A stretch of DNA of 64,000 nucleotides from Roseburia_C sp900315735 (GCA_052118425.1 JBQKHF010000012.1); one strand, 5' to 3'. Numbered from the stretch's first letter, positions 41,884-50,973 are shown. Program-made: numbers and translations. The notes: generated by a model not told the origin, from the sequence alone.

Positions 41884-42894
41884 ATGGAACATCTGATTAT
41901 ACCAAAAAATTATCAGTCTCAACTTAACCTGCATGATACACAGATTGCGATTAAAACAGTGAAAGATTTCTTCCAGAATCTGCTTTCCCTGCGCTTAAAC
42001 CTTTCCCGTGTTTCAGCACCACTTTTCGTTGACCCTGATTCCGGATTAAATGATAACTTAAATGGTGTGGAACGTCCGGTTACGTTCACCATCAAAGAAC
42101 AGAACGAGCGTAAAGCAGAAGTTGTTCACTCTCTTGCAAAATGGAAACGTTATGCATTAAAGCATTATGATTTCAAAGAGGGCGAAGGTCTTTATACCGA
42201 TATGAATGCTATCCGCCGCGATGAAATTGCCGATAACATCCACTCTATCTTCGTAGACCAGTGGGACTGGGAAAAAGTCATTGCGAAGAAAGACCGCAAC
42301 ATGGAAACTTTAAAAGAAACGGTCCGTACCGTATACAAATGTCTTCGTAAAACAGAGAAATATATGGCTATCCAGTATGACTATATTGAAGAGATTCTTC
42401 CACATGATATCTTCTTCATTACTACCCAGGAATTAGAGGATATGTTCCCGGAGAACACTCCAAAGGAACGTGAATATTACATAACTAAGGCAAAGGGTGC
42501 TGTCTGCATCTTACAGATCGGTGATGTCTTAGAATCCGGCGAGCGTCATGACGGACGTGCCCCGGACTACGATGACTGGTCTTTAAATGCCGACATCTTA
42601 GTATACTATCCGGTACTTGATATTGCACTGGAATTATCTTCCATGGGAATCCGTGTAGACAAAGCTGCACTGCTCTCACAGCTTGATAAAGCAGGCTGCC
42701 CGGAACGTGCTAAGCTTCCTTTCCAGAAAGCAATCATCGATGGCAAACTTCCATATACCATCGGTGGAGGAATCGGACAGTCCCGTATCTGTATGTTCTT
42801 CCTTCGTAAGGCTCATATCGGAGAAGTCCAGTCTTCTCTCTGGCCAGATGATATGTGTAAGGCTGCAGCAGATGCAGGTATCCAGTTACTGTAA
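41884..42894 (+). CDS. asnA: Aspartate-ammonia ligase
   Basis: 336 residues, normal length. It makes asparagine from aspartate, ammonia and ATP and resembles class II aminoacyl-tRNA synthetases. It starts MEHLIIPKNYQSQLNL; RLNLSRVSAPLFVDPDSGLN, RRDEIADNIHSIFVDQWDWE and GGGIGQSRICMF are diagnostic. AAAGGAG precedes the ATG. A glutamine-dependent asnB is also present at 51094. Confidence 0.98.
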   Translation: MEHLIIPKNYQSQLNLHDTQIAIKTVKDFFQNLLSLRLNLSRVSAPLFVDPDSGLNDNLNGVERPVTFTIKEQNERKAEVVHSLAKWKRYALKHYDFKEGEGLYTDMNAIRRDEIADNIHSIFVDQWDWEKVIAKKDRNMETLKETVRTVYKCLRKTEKYMAIQYDYIEEILPHDIFFITTQELEDMFPENTPKEREYYITKAKGAVCILQIGDVLESGERHDGRAPDYDDWSLNADILVYYPVLDIALELSSMGIRVDKAALLSQLDKAGCPERAKLPFQKAIIDGKLPYTIGGGIGQSRICMFFLRKAHIGEVQSSLWPDDMCKAAADAGIQLL

Positions 42895-42902
42895 ATAATA
42901 TT

Positions 42903-42946
42903 AAATCCCCGGTACCATATCTTTTCTGATAAGGTACCGGGGATTT
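42903..42946. terminator. Bidirectional terminator between asnA and dapB
   Basis: AAATCCCCGGTACC and GGTACCGGGGATTT form a perfect 14-pair stem with a 16-base loop between convergent genes; A/T-rich flanks on both sides. Confidence 0.88.
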
Positions 42947-42963
42947 CCATCTGTGCTTAAAAT

Positions 42964-43725
42964 TTATTCTGCACGGATTACATCATGCATATCATACATT
43001 CCGGCAGGTTTTCCCTTTAAGAATTTTGCAGCTTCTACGGCTCCTTTTCCAAAGATTGCCTTAGAATATGCAGTATGCTTAAATTCAATCACTTCATCGG
43101 TTCCGGCAAAGATTACTTCATGCTCACCAACAATACTTCCTCCACGGACTGCCTGAATACCGATTTCCTTTGCATCTCTCTTCTTCCGCTCACTGCTTCG
43201 GTCCAATTTATAGGAATAGGTATGATCCATGGCTTCGTTCATGGCATCTGCTAATGCCAGTGCAGTTCCGCTCGGTGCATCCAGCTTCTGGTTATGATGC
43301 TTCTCTACGATTTCCACATCAAATCCGGCAGGTGCAAGCTTCTTAATAGCAGTCTGCAGTAAATCCATTAAGGTATTGATTCCCAGTGACATATTGGCAG
43401 ATTTTAAGATTGCAACCTCCTTGCTGGTCTCAGCAACTTTCGCCAGCTGGTCTTCGGATAAACCGGTAGTACAAAGTACCAGTGGAAGCTTCTTCTCGCC
43501 ACAGTAATTCAACAGTTCGTCGACTGCCTTCGCATTGGAAAAATCAATCACAACATCTGCTGCAATCTGGCATTCCCGGATGGTCTTATATACCGGATAA
43601 TCATTTTTCTTCTCATCATAGGTATCAATTCCGGCTACAATTTCCACATCTTCATCCTGTGCAATCAGTCCGGTTATTACCTGACCCATTTTTCCATTAC
43701 AGCCATGCATGATTACTTTTGTCAT
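42964..43725 (-). CDS. dapB: 4-hydroxy-tetrahydrodipicolinate reductase
   Basis: 253 residues. It reduces the dapA product in lysine and dipicolinate synthesis. The nucleotide motif is MHGCNGKMG, the catalytic segment is EKHHNQKLDAPSGTAL. The start at 43725 has GGAG nine bases upstream, while the ATG at 43734 overlaps that site. It follows dapA by 19 bases, so both are under the lysine riboswitch. The product also feeds dipicolinate synthase DpaAB at 52955-54347. Confidence 0.96.
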   Translation of the reverse strand: MTKVIMHGCNGKMGQVITGLIAQDEDVEIVAGIDTYDEKKNDYPVYKTIRECQIAADVVIDFSNAKAVDELLNYCGEKKLPLVLCTTGLSEDQLAKVAETSKEVAILKSANMSLGINTLMDLLQTAIKKLAPAGFDVEIVEKHHNQKLDAPSGTALALADAMNEAMDHTYSYKLDRSSERKKRDAKEIGIQAVRGGSIVGEHEVIFAGTDEVIEFKHTAYSKAIFGKGAVEAAKFLKGKPAGMYDMHDVIRAE

Positions 43726-43744
43726 CTCTATCATCTCCAGTTTC

Positions 43745-44635
43745 TTATACTAATTTTAATCCATATGTACGCATTGCCTGAATCAGTCTCTCTTTATTGG
43801 CCGGCTCCATCTCGCAAAGTGGGGAACGAAGCGGTCCAACGTTCTTTCCCATAAGATTTAATGCTTCTTTTACCGGAATCGGATTCACTTCACAGAATAA
43901 TGCATCAATCAATGGAAGGGCTTCTCTCTGTAACTGATTTGCTGTTGCAAGGTCTCCTTTGAAGAAACTTTCGCACATATTATGCACTTTAGCCGGTGCA
44001 AGGTTTGCCCATACGGAAATTACTCCGATTCCGCCAATAGACATAAGTGGTACAACCAGTCCGTCTTCTCCGGAATATAAATCTAACTTACCATCGGTTA
44101 AGTACATGGTCTTAGATGCCTGTGCAAGGTTACCGGTTGCTTCTTTTAATCCAACGATATTTTCCTGGGTACGGAATAATTCTGCAACTGTCTCCGGCAG
44201 AAGGTTACATCCGGTTCTTCCCGGTACATTATACATGATAATCGGAAGCTTGGTTTCCTGTGCAATCTTAGAATAATGTCCGATTAAACCTTTCTGTGTT
44301 GCCTTATTATAATATGGAGTTACGATAAGTGCTCCGTCTGCTCCTGCTTCTTCTGCTTCTTTGGTCAACTGGATTGCTGTCTCCGTTGAGTTAGAACCGG
44401 TTCCTGCTACTACCGGAACTCTGTGTTTTGCAAATTCTACTGCAGCACAGATTACTTTGTGATGTTCTTCCATGGATAAGGTAGAACTCTCACCGGTTGT
44501 TCCTGCGATTACGATACAGTCTGTACCTTCAGAAATCTGCTCTTCGATTAATTCCTCTAATTTGTCATAGTTGACTTCTTCATTTGCTTTCATTGGGGTT
44601 ACAATTGCAACTCCGGAACCTTTGTAAATAGACAT
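43745..44635 (-). CDS. dapA: 4-hydroxy-tetrahydrodipicolinate synthase
   Basis: 296 residues. It condenses pyruvate with aspartate semialdehyde. The Schiff-base Lys164 lies in VGLKEATGN, Tyr135 in MYNVPGRTG, and AGTTGES near 44-50 binds substrate. Ribosome-binding GGAGG-like sequence precedes the start. The leader contains a lysine riboswitch and terminator. Confidence 0.98.
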   Translation of the reverse strand: MSIYKGSGVAIVTPMKANEEVNYDKLEELIEEQISEGTDCIVIAGTTGESSTLSMEEHHKVICAAVEFAKHRVPVVAGTGSNSTETAIQLTKEAEEAGADGALIVTPYYNKATQKGLIGHYSKIAQETKLPIIMYNVPGRTGCNLLPETVAELFRTQENIVGLKEATGNLAQASKTMYLTDGKLDLYSGEDGLVVPLMSIGGIGVISVWANLAPAKVHNMCESFFKGDLATANQLQREALPLIDALFCEVNPIPVKEALNLMGKNVGPLRSPLCEMEPANKERLIQAMRTYGLKLV

Positions 44636-44710
44636 GTTCTTTTTCCTCCACTTTATAAGTATCTTATTTATTGTATGAAGATATCGTTTGTTTTGCTTTT
44701 ATTACCAGCA

Positions 44711-44739
44711 TAAAAAAACCGACTCACAGGGAGCCGGTT
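44711..44739 (-). terminator. Riboswitch-controlled terminator before dapA
   Basis: AACCGGCTC and GAGTCGGTT pair (one wobble) with a CCTGT loop, then TTTTTTT on the minus strand, 30 bases after the lysine riboswitch. Confidence 0.88.
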
Positions 44740-44767
44740 GATATTCCACTTTAATTCTTATGGATAA

Positions 44768-44942
44768 TACCGATAGCGCCCCACCTTATTACAAGATGAC
44801 AGTCATGAACTTCTTCAATCCATGCCCAAGATTATTCTCTGCAGGAAAAATAACCTTTCGGCGTGTTCCCCTTTCCTTATGTCTTCTTCTATGTCTGCCA
44901 TATCCGACCAAGTACTCTTGTCTCACGCAACCTCTACCTTCA
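44768..44942 (-). promoter_or_regulatory. Lysine riboswitch (L box)
   Basis: Conserved segments of the L box appear in order on the minus strand: AGGTAGAGGTTGCG, AGAGTACTTGG, GGAAAGGGGAACACGCCGAA, TTGGGCATGGATTGAA, ATGACTGTCAT and GTGGGGCGCTATCGG. The base helix pairs GGTAG with CTATC. With the downstream terminator it should turn off dapA-dapB when lysine is plentiful. It explains the 387-base interval 44636-45022. Confidence 0.93.
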
Positions 44943-45022
44943 TATATTAAATTTCTTACCTCAATATAGCACCGCTGCTACTATCTGTCAACGTCCTGTG
45001 GGGACATTTTACATTTTCTTCC

Positions 45023-45508
45023 TTATTTTTCCGCAGTAATCTTATAAATCTCATCTGCATAGCTGCGGATAGATTCTTCTAATACCCTGCCGGTCATAAT
45101 AATCTCTGTTTCATCCATCTTTGCCTTTAAAACTGCTTCTAATTCTTCCGAAGAAATTACTCCGGCGTCAATCAGACCCAGTACTTCATCCAGAATCAGT
45201 ACATTACATTCACCGGTAACCAGAACCTTCTTGGCAAAGTTCAGTCCGTTTTTCATATTGAGCTTTTCTTCTGCCTGTCTTTCTTCCGGCAGTTCATCAT
45301 AATTCTCTTCTGATTTTTCAAAACGGAATACCTTGATTTCCGGTTCTAACTGCTTCATATAAGCAATCTGATCATCCGTTTTTCCTTTTAAAAACTGGAT
45401 AATAATTACACTCTTATTCTCTCCGGCTGCCCGCAACGCATTGCCCAGTGCAGCATTGGTCTTTCCACGACCTGCACCATAATAAATCTGTACGGAACCC
45501 TTTTCCAT
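45023..45508 (-). CDS. cobO: ATP:corrinoid adenosyltransferase, CobA/CobO type
   Basis: 161 residues. The P-loop is GAGRGKT (11-17), Walker B VLILDEVLG, and IIMTGR near the C-terminus; these define the CobA/CobO family, which adenosylates cob(I)alamin. GGAGG lies six bases before the chosen ATG. No other cobalamin gene is next to it and I see no B12 riboswitch. A DUF4430/ECF transport pair at 48495-49426 is the only possible partner in the window. Confidence 0.9.
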   Translation of the reverse strand: MEKGSVQIYYGAGRGKTNAALGNALRAAGENKSVIIIQFLKGKTDDQIAYMKQLEPEIKVFRFEKSEENYDELPEERQAEEKLNMKNGLNFAKKVLVTGECNVLILDEVLGLIDAGVISSEELEAVLKAKMDETEIIMTGRVLEESIRSYADEIYKITAEK

Positions 45509-45635
45509 GACAAACCTCCATGCCAATTCTTACAGGGACTCTTTATCCCAGATTTACTTACGATACCACAATTTCCCATAAAAAGCAATGTCTGTATGTT
45601 TCATGTTTTCTCAACTATTCTTTATTTCTAATATT

Positions 45636-46262
45636 TTATTCCATATATTCAATTTTGCTCACGGATACTTCATAGGCGGTACGCTTCTCTACCTCATCCT
45701 CATTTAAGCGTTTGACATACTCCCTGCTCTGGATTCTGCCCCAGATCTGCACATGCACGCCAACCTCAAATCTTGCGGCAAATCTTGCATTTCTTCCCCA
45801 GCAGATGCATGGGATATAATCGGATTTTCCATAGGAACGGTTGACTGCCACCAGCAAATCTGCAATTTCTCTTCCAAGGGGAGTCTTACGATAAATCGGA
45901 TCTTTACAGATATAACCATCTAAAAGAATCTGGTTGCTCTTCATCTCCTCTGTCTCTTCCTCAATAAACTCAATCTCCCGGACGAATACAGAGAGAACCA
46001 GCCGGTTCTTAAGTTCCTCATGTCTGTTATAGGAACGGAACTGTCCGGTCACATATACCTTCTGTCCTATGTAACTCTGCGAAGTGTCAATCAGACGCTC
46101 TGAAATCATCAATGGAATGTAGTCGGAAAAATTACTTAATCTGCTGACCGCTACCTCTACCATATAAAAGCCTTCCCCATACACTTCATGACTGTATTGG
46201 AAATCGGAAATAATCTCCCCTACAATGGATACCTGGTTGTTTTCTAAAATCTTATCTGCCAT
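45636..46262 (-). CDS. Single-stranded DNA-binding protein with two OB folds
   Basis: 208 residues. Two OB-type halves: about 1-105 (NNQVSIVGEIISDFQYSHE, QKVYVTGQFRSYNR) and about 110-208 (NQILLDGYICKDPIYRKTP, DYIPCICWGRNARFA, VQIWGRIQSREY). The second half is the more typical SSB. There is no acidic DDDIPF-like C-terminal tail, so it may not recruit SSB partners. It is a second-type SSB of clostridia, divergent from typA. Confidence 0.85.
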   Translation of the reverse strand: MADKILENNQVSIVGEIISDFQYSHEVYGEGFYMVEVAVSRLSNFSDYIPLMISERLIDTSQSYIGQKVYVTGQFRSYNRHEELKNRLVLSVFVREIEFIEEETEEMKSNQILLDGYICKDPIYRKTPLGREIADLLVAVNRSYGKSDYIPCICWGRNARFAARFEVGVHVQIWGRIQSREYVKRLNEDEVEKRTAYEVSVSKIEYME

Positions 46263-46414
46263 GAATCTTTCTCCTTTATTTAGTGTGTTTTCGAACGTTT
46301 TTACAGTACCATTCCGCCAGGATGAAACTCATCAAAATCTGTCGATAACATTTTGGATATATCATGCATAAAGCCCTTTCCTTGTGCATATACGCCGTGT
46401 CCTTCAAGAAATAC

Positions 46415-46442
46415 TTGCGTATTTTTCAATATGTGATAGAAT
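46415..46442 (+). promoter_or_regulatory. Promoter of typA
   Basis: TTGCGT (46415-46420), 16 bases, TAGAAT (46437-46442) with an extended TG. The leader to the ATG is about 75 bases. Confidence 0.6.
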
Positions 46443-46523
46443 AAAAACGCCGGTCATTTACAGGCTGGCATTATATATAAGAAGAAACTGATTTTTATGC
46501 ATTGATAGAAGGAAGGATTTTAT

Positions 46524-48353
46524 ATGAAAACAACAAGAGACGATATTAGAAACATAGCTATCATCGCCCACGTTGACCATGGTAAAACTACTCTGGTCGA
46601 TGAGCTGTTGAAACAGAGTGGTGTATTCCGTGCCAATCAGGAAGTCCAGGAACGTGTCATGGACTCTAATGATATTGAGCGTGAACGTGGTATTACCATT
46701 CTTTCTAAGAATACTGCTGTATTCTACAAAGATGTAAAAATTAACATCATTGATACTCCTGGCCATGCCGACTTCGGTGGCGAGGTTGAGCGAGTTCTGA
46801 AAATGGTAAACGGTGTTGTTCTTGTAGTAGATGCCTTTGAAGGCGCTATGCCACAGACCAAGTTCGTTCTTATGAAAGCACTGGAACTGAATCTGCCGGT
46901 TATCGTATGTATCAATAAAATCGACCGTCCGGAAGCAAGACCGGAAGAAGTTATTGATGAAGTATTAGAGCTTTTCATGGATCTCGATGCTTCTGATGAA
47001 CAGTTAGACTGCCCATTCATCTTCGCTTCTGCAAGAGATGGATATGCCATGAGAGACTTAAATGACGAACGCAAGGATATGACTCCTTTATTCGAAACCA
47101 TTATCGACTACATCCCGGCTCCTACCGGTGACCCGGATGCAAGCACACAGGTTCTTATCAGTACCATTGACTACAACGAATACGTTGGACGAATCGGTGT
47201 TGGTAAAGTCGACAACGGTGTCTTAAAAGTAAATCAGGATGCTATCGTAGTGAACCACCACGAGCCTGATAAACAGAAGAAAGTGAAAATCAGCAAATTA
47301 TACGAATTTGACGGACTGAATAAAGTAGAAGTCAAGGAAGCAAAAATCGGTTCTATCGTTGCTATTTCCGGTATCGCAGATATCCATATCGGTGATACCA
47401 TCTGTGCAACAGACAACCCGGTTGCCATTCCTTTCCAGAAGATTTCCGAGCCTACTCTTTCCATGAATTTCATGGTTAACGACAGCCCGCTTGCCGGACA
47501 GGAAGGTAAATTCATTACTTCCCGTCACTTAAGAGACAGACTGTTCCGTGAGTTAAATACCGATGTCAGCCTTCGTGTAGAAGAAACCGACAGTGCAGAC
47601 TGCTTCAAGGTTTCCGGACGTGGTGAGTTACACCTTTCCGTATTAATCGAAAATATGCGTCGTGAAGGTTATGAATTTGCAGTCAGCAAGGCAGAAGTTC
47701 TTTACCACACCGATGAAAACGGCAAGAAATTAGAGCCTATGGAATTAGCTTACGTTGACGTTCCGGATGAATTTACCGGTACTATTATTGATAAATTAAG
47801 CCAGCGTAAAGGTGAAATGGTTGATATGCGTCCAATCAGCGGTGGATATACCCGTATGGAATTTAACATTCCATCCCGTGGTCTTATCGGTTACCGTGGA
47901 GACTTCTTAACCGACACGAAGGGAAATGGTATCATCAATACGATTTTCAATGGCTATGCTCCATACAAGGGAGATATTGCTTATCGTAAACTTGGTTCCC
48001 TGATTGCTTTCGAATCCGGCGAATCCGTAACTTACGGTCTGTTCTCCGCTCAGGAGCGTGGTACCCTCTTCATCGGACCTGGTGTAAAGGTTTACTCCGG
48101 TATGGTTATCGGTTCTTCCTCCAAACCGGAAGACATTGAATTAAACGTATGTAAGAAGAAACACTTAACCAATACACGTTCTTCTTCCGCAGACGAAGCT
48201 CTGACCCTTGTTCCACCAAAGGTACTTTCCCTGGAACAGGCATTAGACTTTATCGATGTTGACGAGCTCTTAGAGGTTACTCCGGAATCCTTACGTATCC
48301 GTAAACGTATTCTTGACCCAACCTTAAGAAAGAGAGCAAACTTCAAGAAATAA
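46524..48353 (+). CDS. typA: TypA/BipA ribosome-associated GTPase
   Basis: 609 residues. The N-terminal GTPase domain shows AHVDHGKTTL, RGITI, DTPGHADFGGE and NKID; domains II, III, V and the C-terminal TypA domain follow, including SGRGELHLSVLIENMRREG and the late HLTNTRSSSADEAL. It is a translational GTPase acting on ribosome assembly and stress. AGGAAGG precedes the ATG. Confidence 0.98.
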   Translation: MKTTRDDIRNIAIIAHVDHGKTTLVDELLKQSGVFRANQEVQERVMDSNDIERERGITILSKNTAVFYKDVKINIIDTPGHADFGGEVERVLKMVNGVVLVVDAFEGAMPQTKFVLMKALELNLPVIVCINKIDRPEARPEEVIDEVLELFMDLDASDEQLDCPFIFASARDGYAMRDLNDERKDMTPLFETIIDYIPAPTGDPDASTQVLISTIDYNEYVGRIGVGKVDNGVLKVNQDAIVVNHHEPDKQKKVKISKLYEFDGLNKVEVKEAKIGSIVAISGIADIHIGDTICATDNPVAIPFQKISEPTLSMNFMVNDSPLAGQEGKFITSRHLRDRLFRELNTDVSLRVEETDSADCFKVSGRGELHLSVLIENMRREGYEFAVSKAEVLYHTDENGKKLEPMELAYVDVPDEFTGTIIDKLSQRKGEMVDMRPISGGYTRMEFNIPSRGLIGYRGDFLTDTKGNGIINTIFNGYAPYKGDIAYRKLGSLIAFESGESVTYGLFSAQERGTLFIGPGVKVYSGMVIGSSSKPEDIELNVCKKKHLTNTRSSSADEALTLVPPKVLSLEQALDFIDVDELLEVTPESLRIRKRILDPTLRKRANFKK

Positions 48354-48377
48354 AAGCAGCTCATAATATAGCATAAG

Positions 48378-48425
48378 AAATCCCCCGGATATTGAAATTT
48401 CTTCCAATATCCGGGGGATTTTTTC
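48378..48425 (+). terminator. Terminator of typA
   Basis: AAATCCCCCGGATATT and AATATCCGGGGGATTT form a perfect 16-pair stem with a 12-base loop followed by TTTTT. Confidence 0.92.
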
Positions 48426-48494
48426 GATTACTATAAACAGCCGAAAGCCTGTAAAGCATCCGTAAAATGCTGCCCTGAGGCAGGTTCTCTACAT

Positions 48495-49004
48495 TTAATC
48501 AAATACGACCCGTTCCACTTTCTTTAAGACCTTGGTCAATGGATAGTACAAAATAAAGCATATGATAAAATTGCTGATTCCATGAAGAATATCATAAGGG
48601 ATTCCTGCTATCCACCAGGTCACTGCCGTCCGGATTCCGCCGATAAAGAAGTATGGAATCGAACACAGTGCTCCAAACAAAAGTCCGTAAATCCCGGCTA
48701 AAATACTCCAGAACCAGACCGATTTCTGTTTCCGGAATATCTGTACCACAATGGATAACAGCGGCCAGATATAAAGATACATAATAACCCAAAGACCCAG
48801 TCCCCAGATTAAACACTCTATTCCAACAAAGGCAAAAATTGCCGGAAGTGCTTTTTTCCCAAAATGGATACTATATAAAATTACCAGTAATGTCACCAGT
48901 TCTACATTGGGCACAACAGAAAGTGCCAGCTTTGCTGCCTCTATGGTAGCAGTCATCACTCCCATTAATGCAACGTCTTTTGTCGTAATTCCTGTCTTTC
49001 TCAT
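48495..49004 (-). CDS. ECF transporter S-component-like membrane protein
   Basis: 169 residues with about five or six membrane segments and a short N-terminus TTKDVALMGVMTATIEAAK. The compact hydrophobic layout with an early A-L-M-x-A helix is typical of S components, the substrate-binding part of ECF vitamin importers that share energising subunits encoded elsewhere. Its ATG overlaps the stop of the DUF4430 gene (ATGA), so the two act together. Substrate unknown; a corrinoid or related cofactor is plausible because DUF4430 resembles a transcobalamin domain. Confidence 0.8.
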   Translation of the reverse strand: MRKTGITTKDVALMGVMTATIEAAKLALSVVPNVELVTLLVILYSIHFGKKALPAIFAFVGIECLIWGLGLWVIMYLYIWPLLSIVVQIFRKQKSVWFWSILAGIYGLLFGALCSIPYFFIGGIRTAVTWWIAGIPYDILHGISNFIICFILYYPLTKVLKKVERVVFD

Positions 49005-49426
49005 TTTACTATTTCATATACCAGACTGTAGGTATCTCCATCTGTAACCGGCTGCGAATCCACTCCATAGTTTCCATATTCGCCATTGACATATAATGCC
49101 CAGTATGCCTTATCCTTGCTATAATCTGCCGTTACTCCATTTACCGTATCGATAAAAAGACCGTAGTCCGATTCTTCTCCTTCTATCGTCAAATCATCTG
49201 CCTTTTCCAGTTCTTCCAGTGCTCCTCTTAAATACTCTGCATCGGTGTGTCCGATATACTCTGTTGTCTCACCGTTATCGTCTACTACCTTAAGAATATA
49301 CTCTTTGCTTCCCTGTGTTGCCTTTGGTCCAAATACCGCATAAATTACGGCAAACGCGGCAAGCAGTACAATAAGAATCACTGCTCCAATGATTATTTTT
49401 TTCCTGTCACTCTGTTTCTTTTCCAT
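49001..49426 (-). CDS. Membrane-anchored DUF4430 protein
   Basis: 141 residues. One N-terminal membrane helix (10-32) followed by a DUF4430 domain (about 40-141: YILKVVDDNGETTEYIGHT, KAYWALYVNGEYGNYGVD, GDTYSLVYEI). DUF4430 resembles the C-terminal beta domain of transcobalamin and occurs in surface proteins. There is no lipobox; anchoring is by the helix. It is translationally coupled to the ECF S-component gene and begins 20 bases after the anti-sigma gene. I infer a ligand-capturing partner for the transporter. Confidence 0.82.
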   Translation of the reverse strand: MEKKQSDRKKIIIGAVILIVLLAAFAVIYAVFGPKATQGSKEYILKVVDDNGETTEYIGHTDAEYLRGALEELEKADDLTIEGEESDYGLFIDTVNGVTADYSKDKAYWALYVNGEYGNYGVDSQPVTDGDTYSLVYEIVK

Positions 49427-49446
49427 GCATGTCTCCTCATTCTTTT

Positions 49447-50352
49447 CTATTTCAGATATCCGTCCTTTACAATATCAGAAACCACACTGGTTGGAATCGT
49501 AAATTCTACAATTCCCATATAGCCCGGTGCTACTTCATATTTATCAAAAACGATAGTCAGCTTTCCGTCTTTGTTGACATAGAAATTTACATCATTCTTA
49601 ATTCCATCAAAGCTGTAGCCATCTACATCCTCTTCTAAGAAGTATTGCAGATTACTGTCTTTTTCCATATTTTCCTTCATCTGCTTTTTTATTTCCTCTG
49701 AAATCCGGTTCAGATAATCAGAATCCTCCTGAAATAAATCCTTTAATGTAATGGTATTTCCGATCTCCTTATCTACATTATAGATTTTTGTATACTGATT
49801 GGAGCCGCCCATCACAATAGAAGTATCGATTCTTAAAGCAAACAGCCGGTCATTATCAGTCACTACCTGATAGGATGAATCCACTGCTTCATTTCCACTC
49901 TCGCCATCTCCTATGGAAGCTACATCTGACTGATAAGACTCTATAATATCACCGGCATATTTCTTTACTTCCTGATTCAGCTCGTCCGTCTCATCCGATA
50001 ATACTTCCCCATCCTGATTGGTCACTGCCACCTGTGGAATATCTACATTTGCCTCCATATTCTTATCATCCTGCACATCTGAATATGTGGAAAAGTTTAC
50101 TACTTTTACAATGATGCCAAGCAATGGAACCTCTTCCATGGCATGGGCTATTGTCGGGCTTACATTTACTGAAATCACCAGTGCAATCACAGCTGCTGCC
50201 ACTGTTGCTGCTCCTTTGAAAAAACGGAGGCTGCCTTTCTTCGCTTCCCGCTTTCCTTTTCGGATGCCGGCTTCTACCTGCATTTTCAATGCTTCCGGGA
50301 CTTCTATCTGCTCATATTCCTGTTTCATCCGGTCTATTTTCTCATGGTTCAT
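49447..50352 (-). CDS. RsiV-like anti-sigma factor
   Basis: 301 residues. A cytoplasmic N-terminal 45 residues (KIDRMKQEYEQIEVPEALK), a membrane helix (about 46-66, AATVAAAVIALVISVNV), then an extracytoplasmic region with DUF4163/DUF3298-type features (SYQVVTDNDRLFALRIDTSI, NTITLKDLFQ, KLTIVFDKYEVAPGYMG). In Bacillus the homologue binds lysozyme and is cleaved to release SigV. Its ATG overlaps the sigma-factor stop (ATGA), the normal sigma/anti-sigma coupling. Confidence 0.88.
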   Translation of the reverse strand: MNHEKIDRMKQEYEQIEVPEALKMQVEAGIRKGKREAKKGSLRFFKGAATVAAAVIALVISVNVSPTIAHAMEEVPLLGIIVKVVNFSTYSDVQDDKNMEANVDIPQVAVTNQDGEVLSDETDELNQEVKKYAGDIIESYQSDVASIGDGESGNEAVDSSYQVVTDNDRLFALRIDTSIVMGGSNQYTKIYNVDKEIGNTITLKDLFQEDSDYLNRISEEIKKQMKENMEKDSNLQYFLEEDVDGYSFDGIKNDVNFYVNKDGKLTIVFDKYEVAPGYMGIVEFTIPTSVVSDIVKDGYLK

Positions 50353-50834
50353 GCTATTTCCTCCCTGGACATCTTTATCTTTAATTTCTTTAAGCTGCGA
50401 TACAGGATTGATTTTACGGTGTTGGGATTTTCTTTTAAAAGAGCTGCAATGTCATCTATTTTCCATTCTTCAAAATATTTTAATATTACAATGGTTCTTT
50501 CCCTCTCTTCCAATTCTTCCAGTGCTGCCAGCGTATCCCAGTCCTTGTATACATCTTCTTTTGCTTCTTCCGGGATGAATACTCCGCTTACGATGCGCTT
50601 CTGTTTCTTGCACATATCCAGTGATGTATTGACAACAATCCGCCAGAGCCAGGTCTTAATATAAGATTCTTCCTTCACCTGACCGGCATTTTTCATTGCC
50701 TTATATGCACTTTCCTGCACTACATCCATTGCATCCTGTTCGTTCTTAACATAGGTAATTGCCAGCCGGTAAAGCTGTTCATAGGATGCAAGAATCTCCT
50801 GCTCCACCGCTTTTGCGATTCCTCTTTTCTTCAT
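50349..50834 (-). CDS. ECF-family sigma factor, SigV-like
   Basis: 161 residues. Sigma2 (about 15-80: YRLAITYVKNEQDAMDVVQE, IKTWLWRIVVN) and sigma4 (about 105-155: LEELEERERTIVILKYFEEW, NPNTVKSILYRSLKKLK). The start at 50834 is chosen for AGAGGA upstream; the frame stays open to 50936 but that region holds promoters. It is coupled to the RsiV-like gene. A promoter of ECF type lies upstream. Confidence 0.92.
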   Translation of the reverse strand: MKKRGIAKAVEQEILASYEQLYRLAITYVKNEQDAMDVVQESAYKAMKNAGQVKEESYIKTWLWRIVVNTSLDMCKKQKRIVSGVFIPEEAKEDVYKDWDTLAALEELEERERTIVILKYFEEWKIDDIAALLKENPNTVKSILYRSLKKLKIKMSREEIA

Positions 50835-50908
50835 TCCTGTTTCCTCTTCTCTTTCTGAAAACCTGCATATGCACAGAAAGCTTCCTGCTTTTTGCTTTCT
50901 GTAAATTA

Positions 50909-50973
50909 GACGTTCCAGCCGGGAAAATAGTTTCACCTTTTTTATTATAACCTACATAACTTGCTGCCGGCAA
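50909..50973 (-). promoter_or_regulatory. ECF-type and housekeeping promoters of the sigma operon
   Basis: TGAAAC (50930-50935) and CGTC (50909-50912) are 17 bases apart on the minus strand, the signature of ECF sigma promoters, implying autoregulation. Upstream TTGCCG (50968-50973) and TATAAT (50944-50949), 18 bases apart, form a housekeeping promoter for basal expression. Confidence 0.72.

Noticed and set aside
44943..49446. Cobalamin riboswitch before the adenosyltransferase or the DUF4430 gene
   Set aside because: I looked for a B12-box-like segment (GCCACTG) in the leaders and found none.
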